From Flammeovirga pacifica (GTDB lineage Bacteria; Bacteroidota; Bacteroidia; Cytophagales; Flammeovirgaceae), in NCBI RefSeq assembly GCF_000807855.2, contig NZ_JRYR02000001.1, forward strand, positions 2,290,368 through 2,354,367: a DNA stretch of 64,000 nucleotides. Reading direction: 5' to 3'. Positions 28,468 through 36,035 of this stretch are shown one piece after another. A model generated the notes under the pieces. The model was not told the DNA's origin. It ran no database searches and saw only the letters and a list, made by a program, of their open reading frames with translations. The position numbers were made by a program, and so were the translations under genes. Numbering within the stretch: the stretch's first letter is position 1; the number at the start of each line of letters is the position of its first letter.

Positions 28468-28857
28468 TCAATCCCCTAACATTATTTCTAATTCTTCAAT
28501 TTTTTGTTGTCTTACCATAGAAAAAGTCATCACGTCTACTTGTTCTATTCTTTTATAAACTTCGAGAGCTGCAACTAAGAATTTATGGTTGCTTTCAATT
28601 TTCCCTTTCACTGTTAGAGCATCTGCTAATAATTCAATTTCATTGTATCTCAATTTTGAAGATAAATCGAATACTTTCAAAATCATTTCATCAGCATCAT
28701 CATCTGGGTCAATACCAACAATTTCTCCTAAGTATTTATCAACAGATGTTACAAGTTCTTCTCTATACTTAATCCAATCAAGTCCTGAGATACGAATCAT
28801 TAATTTCTCAAGGTCTTTAACTAACCTTTTGATGTAATCTTTTTTGTCTTGTAACAT
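28468..28857 (-). CDS. Conserved-looking hypothetical helical protein
   Basis: This 129-residue soluble protein is almost entirely helical and charged, with no signal peptide or membrane helix. Visible features are a basic N-terminus (KKDYIKRLVKDLEKLM), an acidic loop IDPDDDADEM, and leucine-rich helices that suggest a small TPR-like or helical-bundle fold. I do not recognise a family. It lies 69 bases upstream of the GtrA gene (in + coordinates, after it) on the same strand. The open frame, ATG start and helix periodicity support a real gene. Confidence 0.7.
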   Translation of the reverse strand: MLQDKKDYIKRLVKDLEKLMIRISGLDWIKYREELVTSVDKYLGEIVGIDPDDDADEMILKVFDLSSKLRYNEIELLADALTVKGKIESNHKFLVAALEVYKRIEQVDVMTFSMVRQQKIEELEIMLGD

Positions 28858-28926
28858 GTCTTATCAATTAAATTATGATTGAGAGGGCTATAAAAGTGTT
28901 AGGATTTACTGAGACTTTAATGGAAT

Positions 28927-29313
28927 TTATTTAAAGGTAAAAATCAAGTTGGCAAAGAAATTCCAAACCACAACTACACCAATTGCTATGATTTTAGCTA
29001 CATAAAAATTCATTTTAACTTTCTCATGCAATACCCAAATGATCGCATTTGAAAATAATAATCCTATGACTGCAACGCCAAAGAATTTAAAATATTCTAC
29101 TCCGATTTGTTCATTTTGACTCTCAAATGTCCAGATTCTATTTAGAAAATAATTGGAAGTAGCCGCACAAATAAAGCCTAAACTATTGGCTAAATATTTG
29201 TGTCCTTTCATTACTTCTTTGACTAAATAAGTAATGCCAAAATCTACAAATAATCCAGAGAATCCTACGACTCCGAACTTTACAAACTTCCAAAATAAAA
29301 CTTCCCAGTTCAT
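28927..29313 (-). CDS. GtrA family membrane protein
   Basis: This 128-residue protein has four predicted transmembrane helices and the GtrA signature: KFVKFGVVGFSGLFVDFGITYL at the start, then FICAATSNYFLNRIWTF. GtrA-type proteins are thought to flip undecaprenyl-linked sugars or assist glycan modification of the cell surface. The length is typical. The usual partner glycosyltransferase gene is not adjacent; the neighbours are an unknown helical protein and an RNA helicase gene. A TATATTTG box at 29342-29349 (minus strand) may be its promoter. Confidence 0.92.
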   Translation of the reverse strand: MNWEVLFWKFVKFGVVGFSGLFVDFGITYLVKEVMKGHKYLANSLGFICAATSNYFLNRIWTFESQNEQIGVEYFKFFGVAVIGLLFSNAIIWVLHEKVKMNFYVAKIIAIGVVVVWNFFANLIFTFK

Positions 29314-29433
29314 CCAATCATTTTAAATTATACATAGAATACAAATATAAAGAAAGATAGTGCCTTAAATTTTATAATGATAATTTTTTATCAATCATTA
29401 TTAATAGAGTGAAGTGTTACCTTGAAGAATAAA

Positions 29434-29463
29434 AAAACGCTCTTCCTTTCGAAAGAGCGTTTT
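29434..29463 (-). terminator. Terminator after the DEAD-box helicase gene
   Basis: AAAACGCTCTT pairs with AAGAGCGTTTT around a short loop (29434-29463) and is followed on the minus strand by more T. It lies 16 bases past the helicase stop. Confidence 0.85.
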
Positions 29464-29479
29464 GATATCTATATCCAGC

Positions 29480-31294
29480 TTAGTTGCTTGGTCTTCTTCT
29501 TCTACGGTCTCCACCGCCACCGCCTCTGCGATCACGATCTCCACCTCCACGGTTTCCACCGCCTCGGTAACCACCACCGCCTCTACGATCACGGTCTCCA
29601 CCGCCACCGAATGAGCGACGACGACGATCTCCGCCTCCGCCTCTACGGCCTCCGCCACCTCCGCCAGGAGCATTAGAAACTTCAACGTCAATTTTTCTAC
29701 CGTTGAATTCCAATTTACCCATGCCGTTAGTAACATCTTCATCTCTTCCTTCTTTTACTTCAAAGAATGAGAAGTTTTGTTTTAAGTCGATACGTCCAAT
29801 TTCTAAACGCTCACCTCTAACACCTTGATTGATTAAATCAATTAGATCTTTTGGTCTAACTTCATCACGCTTACCAAGGTTGATAAAGAAACGAGTGAAA
29901 CCATTTTCAGCATTTCTTCTGTTATTGTTTTCACCTCTTTCTCTAGAGTTAGTATTGTCTCTGCGATCAGCAACATTAAGATCTCTAGCACCTCTGTAGT
30001 AATCTAAGAAACGGTTAAACTCAAGAGCAACAAATCTATTAATGATTTCTTCTCTACTTAAGTCTTCTAATTTCTCATATACTTTAGGAAGGTATTGTTC
30101 GATCTCATCCTCCTCCATTTCTACATCATGAATTCTGTCTACTAAGTGGAACAACTGACGCTCACAAATTTGAGGTCCAGTTGGTACAGGATCCATGATA
30201 AAGCTTTGTTTCAACACTCTTTCGATTGCTCTCAATCTGTGTTTCTCTCTCATGTGGATGATAGCAATAGAAACACCATCTTTACCTGCTCTACCAGTAC
30301 GGCCAGAACGGTGGTTGTAAGTTTCTATATCATCTGGAAGATTGTAGTTAATTACGTGAGATAAGTCGTTAACGTCCAAACCACGAGCAGCTACGTCTGT
30401 TGCTACTAATATTTGAAGAGAACGTTGACGGAATTTACCCATCACATAATCACGTTGTGCTTGTGATAAATCACCATGCAAGGCATCTGCGTTGTAACCA
30501 TCGATCATTAATCTCTCGGCTACATCTTTTGTTTCCTGTCTTGTTCTACAGAAAACGATACCATAAATATTTGGATTGTAATCCACTACACGTTTTAATG
30601 CTTCGTATCTATCATTAGCACGAACCATGTAACAGAAGTGTTTTACATTTTTGTTACCTGTGTTTTTAGTACCTACAGTCACCTCTTTAGGTTCAGACAT
30701 GTAGTTAGAAGCAATTCTTGCTACTTCTCTTGGCATAGTTGCTGAGAACAACCATACGTTTTTCTCTTCAGGAGTGTTTTCTAAGATAGAATCCAATTCG
30801 TCTTTGAATCCCATTTTCAACATCTCGTCAGCTTCGTCAAGAACAACCGTTTCTACTTGAGTAATATCTGCTTTACCTCTTTTTAGAACGTCGTCCATAC
30901 GACCTGGAGTAGCTACAATTACGTGTGCACCTCTTTTGATCTGACGGATTTGTTGATCAATTGGAGCTCCACCATATACTGCTACAACTTTTAAACCTGG
31001 GATTTTCTTCGAGAAATTTTCTAAGTCTTTTGCTATTTGCAAACCTAATTCTCTAACCGGACATAACACAAGTGCTTGTGTTCTTTTATCTGATACGTCT
31101 ACTCGGTGCAAAAGTGGTAAACCGAAAGCTGCTGTTTTTCCTGTTCCTGTTTGAGCCAATCCCACCAAATCGGTGTCTTCTGTTAAAAGTGTTGGTATTA
31201 CTTCTCCTTGGATTGGTGTTGGTTCCTCGAAACCAAGTTCAGAAACTGCATCTAACAGCTCTTGTTTAAGCCCTAATTCGCTAAATTTTGCCAT
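29480..31294 (-). CDS. DEAD-box RNA helicase (DeaD/CsdA type) with RGG-rich tail
   Basis: This 604-residue helicase begins at the ATG at 31294 (MAKFSELGLKQ); the upstream open frame is leader sequence. Helicase motifs run in order: Q-motif PTPIQ, AQTGTGKT, PVREL (usually PTREL), TPGR, DEAD, SAT, ARGLDV and HRSGRTGRAG. A DbpA/CsdA-like RNA-binding domain follows (about residues 455-545, ending DVEVSNAP). The last about 55 residues are a Gly/Arg/Asp low-complexity tail built of GGGG, RRGGGG and DRDRR units. The protein unwinds RNA in ribosome assembly and cold adaptation. The tail probably binds RNA non-specifically and may favour condensates. Confidence 0.94.
   Translation of the reverse strand: MAKFSELGLKQELLDAVSELGFEEPTPIQGEVIPTLLTEDTDLVGLAQTGTGKTAAFGLPLLHRVDVSDKRTQALVLCPVRELGLQIAKDLENFSKKIPGLKVVAVYGGAPIDQQIRQIKRGAHVIVATPGRMDDVLKRGKADITQVETVVLDEADEMLKMGFKDELDSILENTPEEKNVWLFSATMPREVARIASNYMSEPKEVTVGTKNTGNKNVKHFCYMVRANDRYEALKRVVDYNPNIYGIVFCRTRQETKDVAERLMIDGYNADALHGDLSQAQRDYVMGKFRQRSLQILVATDVAARGLDVNDLSHVINYNLPDDIETYNHRSGRTGRAGKDGVSIAIIHMREKHRLRAIERVLKQSFIMDPVPTGPQICERQLFHLVDRIHDVEMEEDEIEQYLPKVYEKLEDLSREEIINRFVALEFNRFLDYYRGARDLNVADRRDNTNSRERGENNNRRNAENGFTRFFINLGKRDEVRPKDLIDLINQGVRGERLEIGRIDLKQNFSFFEVKEGRDEDVTNGMGKLEFNGRKIDVEVSNAPGGGGGGRRGGGGDRRRRSFGGGGDRDRRGGGGYRGGGNRGGGDRDRRGGGGGDRRRRRPSN
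29487..29660 (-). repeat. Low-complexity RGG/RDR-coding repeat in the helicase tail
   Basis: This stretch repeats short GGT/CGT-type codon units encoding Gly-Gly-Gly, Arg-Arg and Asp-Arg-Asp-Arg blocks. It is much richer in G and C than the surrounding DNA, and it opens long spurious frames on both strands. It is prone to slippage and length change. Confidence 0.8.
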
Positions 31295-31634
31295 GTTGTG
31301 TTTTTTAGAGCGCTTACCCCTTTTACAATGTGAATAGACAGCGGACAGCTGCCCTTTAATAATGAGATGAGGATAAAAGCGCCAACTTATTTTAATTCGG
31401 AAATGCAAAGGTAACTCTTTTATTATTTGTTTCACCTTATTACTTCACAATCATTAGTCTTTAAGTGGATTTATTTATGAAATTCTCGGTTGTTAACAAA
31501 AAAACGGCTGTTTTTAGTCAAAAAAAAATCAGAAAGTTGGTGTTAACTGTCTGATTTTGTAAAGTGTTATAATTACGCTATTTCATTAAACCCTTAGATT
31601 CTTATCTTTCGTCTATTAAAAAAAAGTGAGATCA
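31295..31634 (-). promoter_or_regulatory. Helicase leader region with candidate promoter
   Basis: No gene is seen in this 340-base gap. A minus-strand TACCTTTGCA at 31404-31413 fits the Bacteroidota -7 consensus and would give a leader of about 110 bases before the helicase ATG. The leader has a small hairpin around CAGCTGTCCGCTG. Long leaders are common on cold-induced helicase mRNAs; here this is inference. The far end holds a terminator at 31521-31558. Confidence 0.4.
31521..31558 (-). terminator. Terminator after the subtilase-lipoprotein unit
   Basis: AAAATCAG (31525-31532) pairs with CTGATTTT (31551-31558), with an inner AGTT/AACT stem. The minus strand continues with a T run. It lies about 77 bases past the lipoprotein stop at 31635. 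Confidence 0.7.
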
Positions 31635-32213
31635 TTAAGGCTGTATCACTTTTGCATTTACAGCAAAATACTTATCTCCCAAAAAGACAATTTGATTCGT
31701 ACCTTCTAAAGAATAGTTCTCTAGTATTTCTTTATCATCAAATAGCAACTCTCCTTTTTTTGATACCTGAAAAAGTGAATTTTTAGTGCTTATTTCAAAC
31801 ATCAGTTTTCGAATTTTACCATTATTATCTTTACTAATAGATAACCACTTTACATCATTCTTATCATTTTGAGAATTGAACTTAATAACATTATAGTCTC
31901 CTTCCTTTTTTTCTGTTTTCTGATATGATTCTTTAAATATTGGACGATTAATATCTGCATCGTTGAAAATATCTAATTCTTTAGACCAATCCACCTCTTT
32001 TATACTAACATCCTCTTTCTTGTTATCATATTCTACATGCTTCTTGATACTAACTTTTGTCTGATCTAAAACTTTTGCTTGTTGCTCTATCAACGACTTT
32101 AAATCAAAATTGTATACTTGATGTTTTTCATCAATATTCTCATTAAAATCACAAGAGAAAGCTAAAAAAACAACGATAGCTGTAATCAAATATCTAAATG
32201 GGTGCATTTTCAT
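31635..32213 (-). CDS. Hypothetical lipoprotein downstream of a subtilase
   Basis: This 192-residue protein has a lipoprotein signal ending in VVFLAFSC, followed by a charged region of about 170 residues. Visible features are a helical first part (LKSLIEQQAKVLDQTKVSIKK), then a beta-rich part (VKWLSISKDNNGKIRKLMFEIS, KGELLFDDKEILENYSLEGTNQIVFLGDKYF). I do not recognise a family. It begins 6 bases after the subtilase gene, so the two are cotranscribed. It might be a membrane-anchored partner, substrate or inhibitor of that protease, but this is position-based only. Confidence 0.75.
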   Translation of the reverse strand: MKMHPFRYLITAIVVFLAFSCDFNENIDEKHQVYNFDLKSLIEQQAKVLDQTKVSIKKHVEYDNKKEDVSIKEVDWSKELDIFNDADINRPIFKESYQKTEKKEGDYNVIKFNSQNDKNDVKWLSISKDNNGKIRKLMFEISTKNSLFQVSKKGELLFDDKEILENYSLEGTNQIVFLGDKYFAVNAKVIQP

Positions 32214-32219
32214 TAGGTA

Positions 32220-33767
32220 CTATTTCCAAATAATTTCAAAGTGACGCTTACCTGTCCATACTGTGGAAGAGGTTTCATTATTGACGCGTCTTATTCTAAA
32301 CTTTTCCTTTTCCAAATATACAACTTCTTGACGTATCACTACAAAATCATCTTTTTTATGAAAAACAATTGCCATACTATGTTCTTCTTCAATAGCATCT
32401 ATTTTGATTTTTTTATTTTCTTTACTATGTATTACAATCGCATCAGATTGCACTTCGCCAGTGGATAGTATTTTCATTGCTTTATGCGCATCTGGCACTC
32501 CAAACCCAGTGTAATTATTACCGTATGGATAAAAAGAAGAAGATTTAATTATTACGTCTTTTAATTCTTGAGCCGTTAAAGAAGGAGCTATTTCCCAAAG
32601 ACATGCCGCTAACCCCGTAATAACAGGAGCCGAAAAAGAAGTTCCAAAAAGAGAATAACAAGTTACTTCTGGCTTCACATAATCTATATAAGTAGGCCCT
32701 ATACTGCTGTAACTAGCTTTTTGTCCATTTTTATTATTAGCGCCTACGCTTAACACACCTTTCGCATCTGCAGGTGCACTAACAATTCTCCATCGATCAT
32801 TCTCGCCTTCATTTCCTGCGGATACTACTAATAAAACACCCTTTTTTACAGCAGCTTCAGCAGCCAAAGTAACCATACTGGTGTTTCCATCCATTTCATG
32901 CTTTTTATAATTATCTTTAGAAGAATCAAAACCAATAGAATAACCAAGTGAACTGTTGATAAGTTTAATATCTAAAGAGTCAACCATCCATTCCAAAGCT
33001 GCAATCCAATTCTCTTCATCCGTTCTATTTTCTTTATCACCATGATCTGTTCGAGCTAAATAAAAATTTGATTTATGAGCTAAGCCATAACGCATATTTT
33101 CATGCTGTCCTGCGATCATTCTTAAAACAGTTGTTCCGTGACTATCGCTTCCTGTAATCTTTTCATTAAAAAACGATTTTTCAGATCTATTCTCAACAAA
33201 GTAATCTTTATAGGCTTTTATTTGTTGATTATTGAATAAGCTTTTCAGATATTCATTCTTATGAGCGTTCCAGAAACCTGCATCAATTACTCCTATTTTA
33301 ATATTCTCTCCATGTACTCCTTCCTCCATCAATTTCTTAGTATTTAGTTGCTTAATCACATAAGCCGATTGTTGCTCTCCATAAATCGGAGCTAACCAAT
33401 CACAAGTACCCAATTTCCAATCATTTTGAACAGGACGTACTTCTTTTATAAAGTCAAATTCTTTAAGATGGTCAACATCATCTTGTTTGTCTATTTTTAT
33501 AGTAGCAGCATTAAGCCAATGTGATATGGTTTGAGGTTCAAATCCTCTGCTTTTAAGCATAGATAGATAATCATCACAAACTTTTTGGTTAAAAAAGTCT
33601 AACGATATATTATTGCACTTATCATCAAAAATCACCCATACCCTCTCCTTGTCGGAAGAATATGCTGGATAACTCACTACAAAACAAGTAAATAAAGAAA
33701 GTGTTAATATGTTTATTATGGTTGTCTTGCAATTTTTTTTCAATTGTTTTGCTAGTCTTAACGTCAT
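32220..33767 (-). CDS. Secreted S8 family subtilisin-like serine peptidase
   Basis: This 515-residue peptidase starts at the ATG at 33767; the longer frame adds an unlikely N-terminus. A signal peptide (IINILTLSLFTCFVVSYPAYS) is followed by a prodomain of about 100 residues, and then the catalytic domain. Catalytic residues are Asp162 (GVIDAGFW), His210 (SDSHGTTV), the oxyanion Asn319 (SAGNEG) and Ser377 (FGTSFSAP). About 100 residues follow the catalytic domain with a beta-rich end, but no T9SS sorting domain is obvious. Sequences such as QNDWKLGTCDWLAPIYGEQQ lie between prodomain and catalytic domain. It is the first gene of a pair with the lipoprotein and is divergent from pepP. Confidence 0.93.
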   Translation of the reverse strand: MTLRLAKQLKKNCKTTIINILTLSLFTCFVVSYPAYSSDKERVWVIFDDKCNNISLDFFNQKVCDDYLSMLKSRGFEPQTISHWLNAATIKIDKQDDVDHLKEFDFIKEVRPVQNDWKLGTCDWLAPIYGEQQSAYVIKQLNTKKLMEEGVHGENIKIGVIDAGFWNAHKNEYLKSLFNNQQIKAYKDYFVENRSEKSFFNEKITGSDSHGTTVLRMIAGQHENMRYGLAHKSNFYLARTDHGDKENRTDEENWIAALEWMVDSLDIKLINSSLGYSIGFDSSKDNYKKHEMDGNTSMVTLAAEAAVKKGVLLVVSAGNEGENDRWRIVSAPADAKGVLSVGANNKNGQKASYSSIGPTYIDYVKPEVTCYSLFGTSFSAPVITGLAACLWEIAPSLTAQELKDVIIKSSSFYPYGNNYTGFGVPDAHKAMKILSTGEVQSDAIVIHSKENKKIKIDAIEEEHSMAIVFHKKDDFVVIRQEVVYLEKEKFRIRRVNNETSSTVWTGKRHFEIIWK

Positions 33768-33776
33768 GTAGTTTTG
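33748..33776 (+). promoter_or_regulatory. Candidate Bacteroidota promoter for the Xaa-Pro aminopeptidase
   Basis: TTTG at 33748-33751 is followed after 17 bases by TAGTTTTG (33769-33776), matching the TTTG / TAnnTTTG consensus with normal spacing. Transcription would begin about 68 bases before the ATG at 33851. The -33 box lies inside the first codons of the divergent subtilase gene. Confidence 0.45.
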
Positions 33777-33850
33777 AAAAATCAATGGAAGAAGTAAATT
33801 CGAATATAAAGTAAGATAATTAAATAATTCATATAAACACATCAATTCAA

Positions 33851-35143
33851 ATGAGATACGATAAAATCGATCAAAACTTATTCATTGAAAACCGTAAACG
33901 CTTTGTTGAACGCTTAAATGATAGTTCAGTTGCTGTATTCAATTCTAATGATATCATGCCAACAAGTGCTGACGGTACTATGCCTTTTATTCAACATACC
34001 GACATCTTTTGGATGAGTGGTATCGATCAAGAAAAAAGTATTTTGGTTATTAACCCAGATGCAAAAGACCCAGCTCACAAAGAAATCTTATTCTTAATCG
34101 AAACTAATGATGAAATTGCCATTTGGGAAGGTGCAAAACTAACTAAAGAACAAGCTACTGAGGTTTCAGGTATTGAATCTGTTTATTGGTTATCAGAATT
34201 TGACACTGTATTCAAAAGTTTAGCTTTTGATAGCGAATACATTTACCTTAATACAAACGAACATTTAAGAGCAGATACTACTGTTCAAACTCCTGATGAT
34301 CGATTTATTGCTGAGTGTAAAAGAAATTTTCCTCTACATAAGTTGGAACGCTTAGCTCCAATTATGCATGACCTTAGAACTGTAAAAAATCAATACGAGA
34401 TTGATGTAATGCAAAAGGCTTGTAACATTACAGAAAAAGGATTTAGAAGAGTTTTAGACTTTGTAAAACCAGGTGTAATTGAGTATGAAATAGAGGCTGA
34501 AATCACTCATGAGTTTGTTAGAAATGGCTCTAGAAGACATGCTTACACACCAATTATTGCTTCAGGTTTTAATGCTTGTGTACTACATTACATCGATAAC
34601 GATCAAGTATGTAATGATGGGGATTTATTGTTGATGGACTTTGGATGTGAGTACGGAAATTATGCTTCTGACTTAACACGTACCATCCCAGTGAATGGTA
34701 AATTTACTGAACGTCAAGCTGCAGTTTACTCTGCTGTTTTAAGAGTACATAAAGATGCTGCTAAAATGCTTGTTCCTGGTAATAACTTAATGGATTACCA
34801 TGTTGAAGTTGGCAAATTAATGACAAAAGAATTAATTGATCTTGGTCTAATTACTCAAGAAGATGTAGATAACGAAGATCCAAAATGGCCTGCATACAAG
34901 AAGTTCTTCATGCATGGTACTTCTCACCATATTGGTGTAGATGTTCATGATTACGGACATCGTTATAAAACTTTTGAGGCAGGAATGGTATTTACTGTTG
35001 AGCCAGGTATTTATATCAGAGAGGAGAACATGGGTATTCGTATCGAAAACGATTATGTCATCCAAGAGTCTGGTGAGCCTTTTGACTTAATGAAAAATAT
35101 TCCATTCGAAATTGAAGAGATTGAGTCGATTATGCAGAAGTAA
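33851..35143 (+). CDS. pepP: Xaa-Pro aminopeptidase (M24B)
   Basis: This 430-residue aminopeptidase P removes N-terminal residues next to proline in the cytoplasm. The N-terminal creatinase-like domain covers about residues 1-170 (NSNDIMPTSADGTMPFIQHTD). The pita-bread catalytic domain follows, with all five metal ligands: Asp263 (LMDFG), Asp274 (ASDLTR), His359 (GTSHHIG), Glu384 (VEPGIYI) and Glu399 (RIENDY). Length matches the family. It stands alone. The palindrome at 35208-35243 with its T tail, 64 bases past the stop, probably doubles as its terminator. Confidence 0.94.
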   Translation: MRYDKIDQNLFIENRKRFVERLNDSSVAVFNSNDIMPTSADGTMPFIQHTDIFWMSGIDQEKSILVINPDAKDPAHKEILFLIETNDEIAIWEGAKLTKEQATEVSGIESVYWLSEFDTVFKSLAFDSEYIYLNTNEHLRADTTVQTPDDRFIAECKRNFPLHKLERLAPIMHDLRTVKNQYEIDVMQKACNITEKGFRRVLDFVKPGVIEYEIEAEITHEFVRNGSRRHAYTPIIASGFNACVLHYIDNDQVCNDGDLLLMDFGCEYGNYASDLTRTIPVNGKFTERQAAVYSAVLRVHKDAAKMLVPGNNLMDYHVEVGKLMTKELIDLGLITQEDVDNEDPKWPAYKKFFMHGTSHHIGVDVHDYGHRYKTFEAGMVFTVEPGIYIREENMGIRIENDYVIQESGEPFDLMKNIPFEIEEIESIMQK

Positions 35144-35176
35144 TCAGCTCTTCTGAAATATCACTCCACTGTATTT

Positions 35177-35243
35177 ACCCATGATTAAAATCATGGGTTG
35201 ATGAAATAAAAACCTTGTATGACTGAAGTCGTACAAGGTTTTT
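35177..35243. repeat. REP-like palindrome pair, copy 1 (B + A hairpins)
   Basis: Two hairpins lie side by side. Hairpin B is ACCCATGATT / AATCATGGGT at 35177-35198 (10-base stem, 2-base loop). Hairpin A is at 35208-35243, a 16-base arm (AAAAACCTTGTATGAC) pairing with GTCGTACAAGGTTTTT around TGAA, with one G-T pair. Copy 2 at 35762-35827 has the same order and nearly the same sequence. The pair sits at the 3' side of a Y1 transposase gene. Confidence 0.85.
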
Positions 35244-35248
35244 TTATG

Positions 35249-35658
35249 CTAGTAGTACATATTTTTGAATAATTTCAATTCTTCTTCTAATTGCAATTTT
35301 TCATGTTTTATCCATTGGTCTACAATGTACTTCCGAACTTTCGAAACCATAAATGGACTGACAGATGATGCATAATACCCTACATTCCAATTTATATTTT
35401 CATCATAAAAGTTTCGTGAACTAACACTTTTAGCATCTTCACTATTCTTGAAATACTCAATGTAGAAGGTACTTTTAAAAGACAATGAATATGATCTGTA
35501 TGACTATTTACAGCATCTAATTTAAAACCTTCCTGAAATCCAATTTGAAATAGAAGGGGTATAAGCTGATTATCCAAAAATGTTTTTGATAAAATAGCTT
35601 CTTTCCCTTTTGTGGTCCAAACAATATGAACCCAATTGTGGCAGTAAGAATGAGACAT
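35249..35658 (-). pseudogene. IS200-type Y1 (HUH) transposase with internal frameshift
   Basis: The minus strand encodes a Y1 transposase in two frames. The first part begins at the ATG at 35658 (MSHSYCHNWVHIVWTTKGKE) and contains the HUH metal motif in SHTDHIHCLL. The second part continues in another frame with NINWNVGYYASSVSPFMVSK, VRKYIVDQW (catalytic tyrosine) and a C-terminal helix. The frames join by a -1 shift at the AAAA near 35428-35432, giving about 136 residues in total, close to the usual 140-150. It may be a mutation, or less likely a programmed shift. The REP-like palindromes on both sides make it a RAYT-like element. Confidence 0.8.
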
Positions 35659-35761
35659 TATTATTAGAATGTTAAGCAAAAAATAGTTTACACTAATGAA
35701 AATAAATAAACTAAAATGAAAAACCTACTGAGTTTTGATTTATGGGGTACTTTATTTCATT

Positions 35762-35827
35762 AACCCATGATTGAAATCATGGGTTAATGAAATAAAAACC
35801 TTATACGACTGAAGTCGTACGAGGTTT
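35762..35827. repeat. REP-like palindrome pair, copy 2 (B + A hairpins)
   Basis: Hairpin B is AACCCATGATT / AATCATGGGTT at 35762-35785 and hairpin A lies at 35796-35827 (ACGACTGAAGTCGT core). The linker between them (AATGAAATAAA) closely matches the linker of copy 1 (GATGAAATAAA). Copies 1 and 2 are 585 bases apart and flank the transposase gene in the same orientation. Confidence 0.85.
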
Positions 35828-35842
35828 ATCATCGAATATTAA

Positions 35843-35911
35843 GAAACCAAATACAATTTCAATCGCAATAGGTTCAAAACTTAACACTATTGATTTCAAT
35901 CATGAGTTATA
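35843..35911. repeat. REP-like palindrome pair, copy 3 (degenerate)
   Basis: A decayed hairpin A (around CAATTTCAATCGCAATAGGTT) is followed by a half hairpin B (TTGATTTCAATCATGAGTT). It keeps the order A then B seen in copy 4, but its stems no longer pair fully, so it looks like an old copy. Confidence 0.6.
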
Positions 35912-35949
35912 TACAATAACCAATCTACCAAAAGAAGTATAATCAAAAA

Positions 35950-36014
35950 AGACCTAATTCGATTTCAATCGCATTAGGTCTTAAACTTAATAACCCATGA
36001 TTTCAATCATGGGT
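35950..36014. repeat. REP-like palindrome pair, copy 4 (A + B hairpins)
   Basis: Hairpin A is AGACCTAATTCGAT / ATCGCATTAGGTCT at 35950-35981 (loop TTCA, one mismatch) and hairpin B is ACCCATGATT / AATCATGGGT at 35993-36014 (loop TC). The order is reversed relative to copies 1 and 2. It ends 22 bases before the methyltransferase stop and may help end that transcript. Confidence 0.85.
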
Positions 36015-36035
36015 AAAAACAGTGCACTAGCAACA

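Larger units (their letters stand above)
35680..36035. other. 356-base gap filled by REP-like palindromes
   Basis: No gene is seen between the transposase and the methyltransferase. The gap is mostly REP-like palindromes: copy 2 (35762-35827), a degenerate copy 3 (about 35843-35911) and copy 4 (35950-36014). The stretch 35680-35761 is unique AT-rich DNA leading into copy 2. Confidence 0.7.

Noticed and set aside
29401-29742. Extra coding frames over the helicase tail
   Set aside because: Open frames on both strands arise from the GC-rich Gly/Arg repeat; the true frame is the helicase C-terminus.
35177-36014. Could the repeated palindromes be a CRISPR array?
   Set aside because: The units are palindromic pairs of variable sequence at uneven distances, with no uniform spacers and no cas genes. 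They fit REP-like elements.
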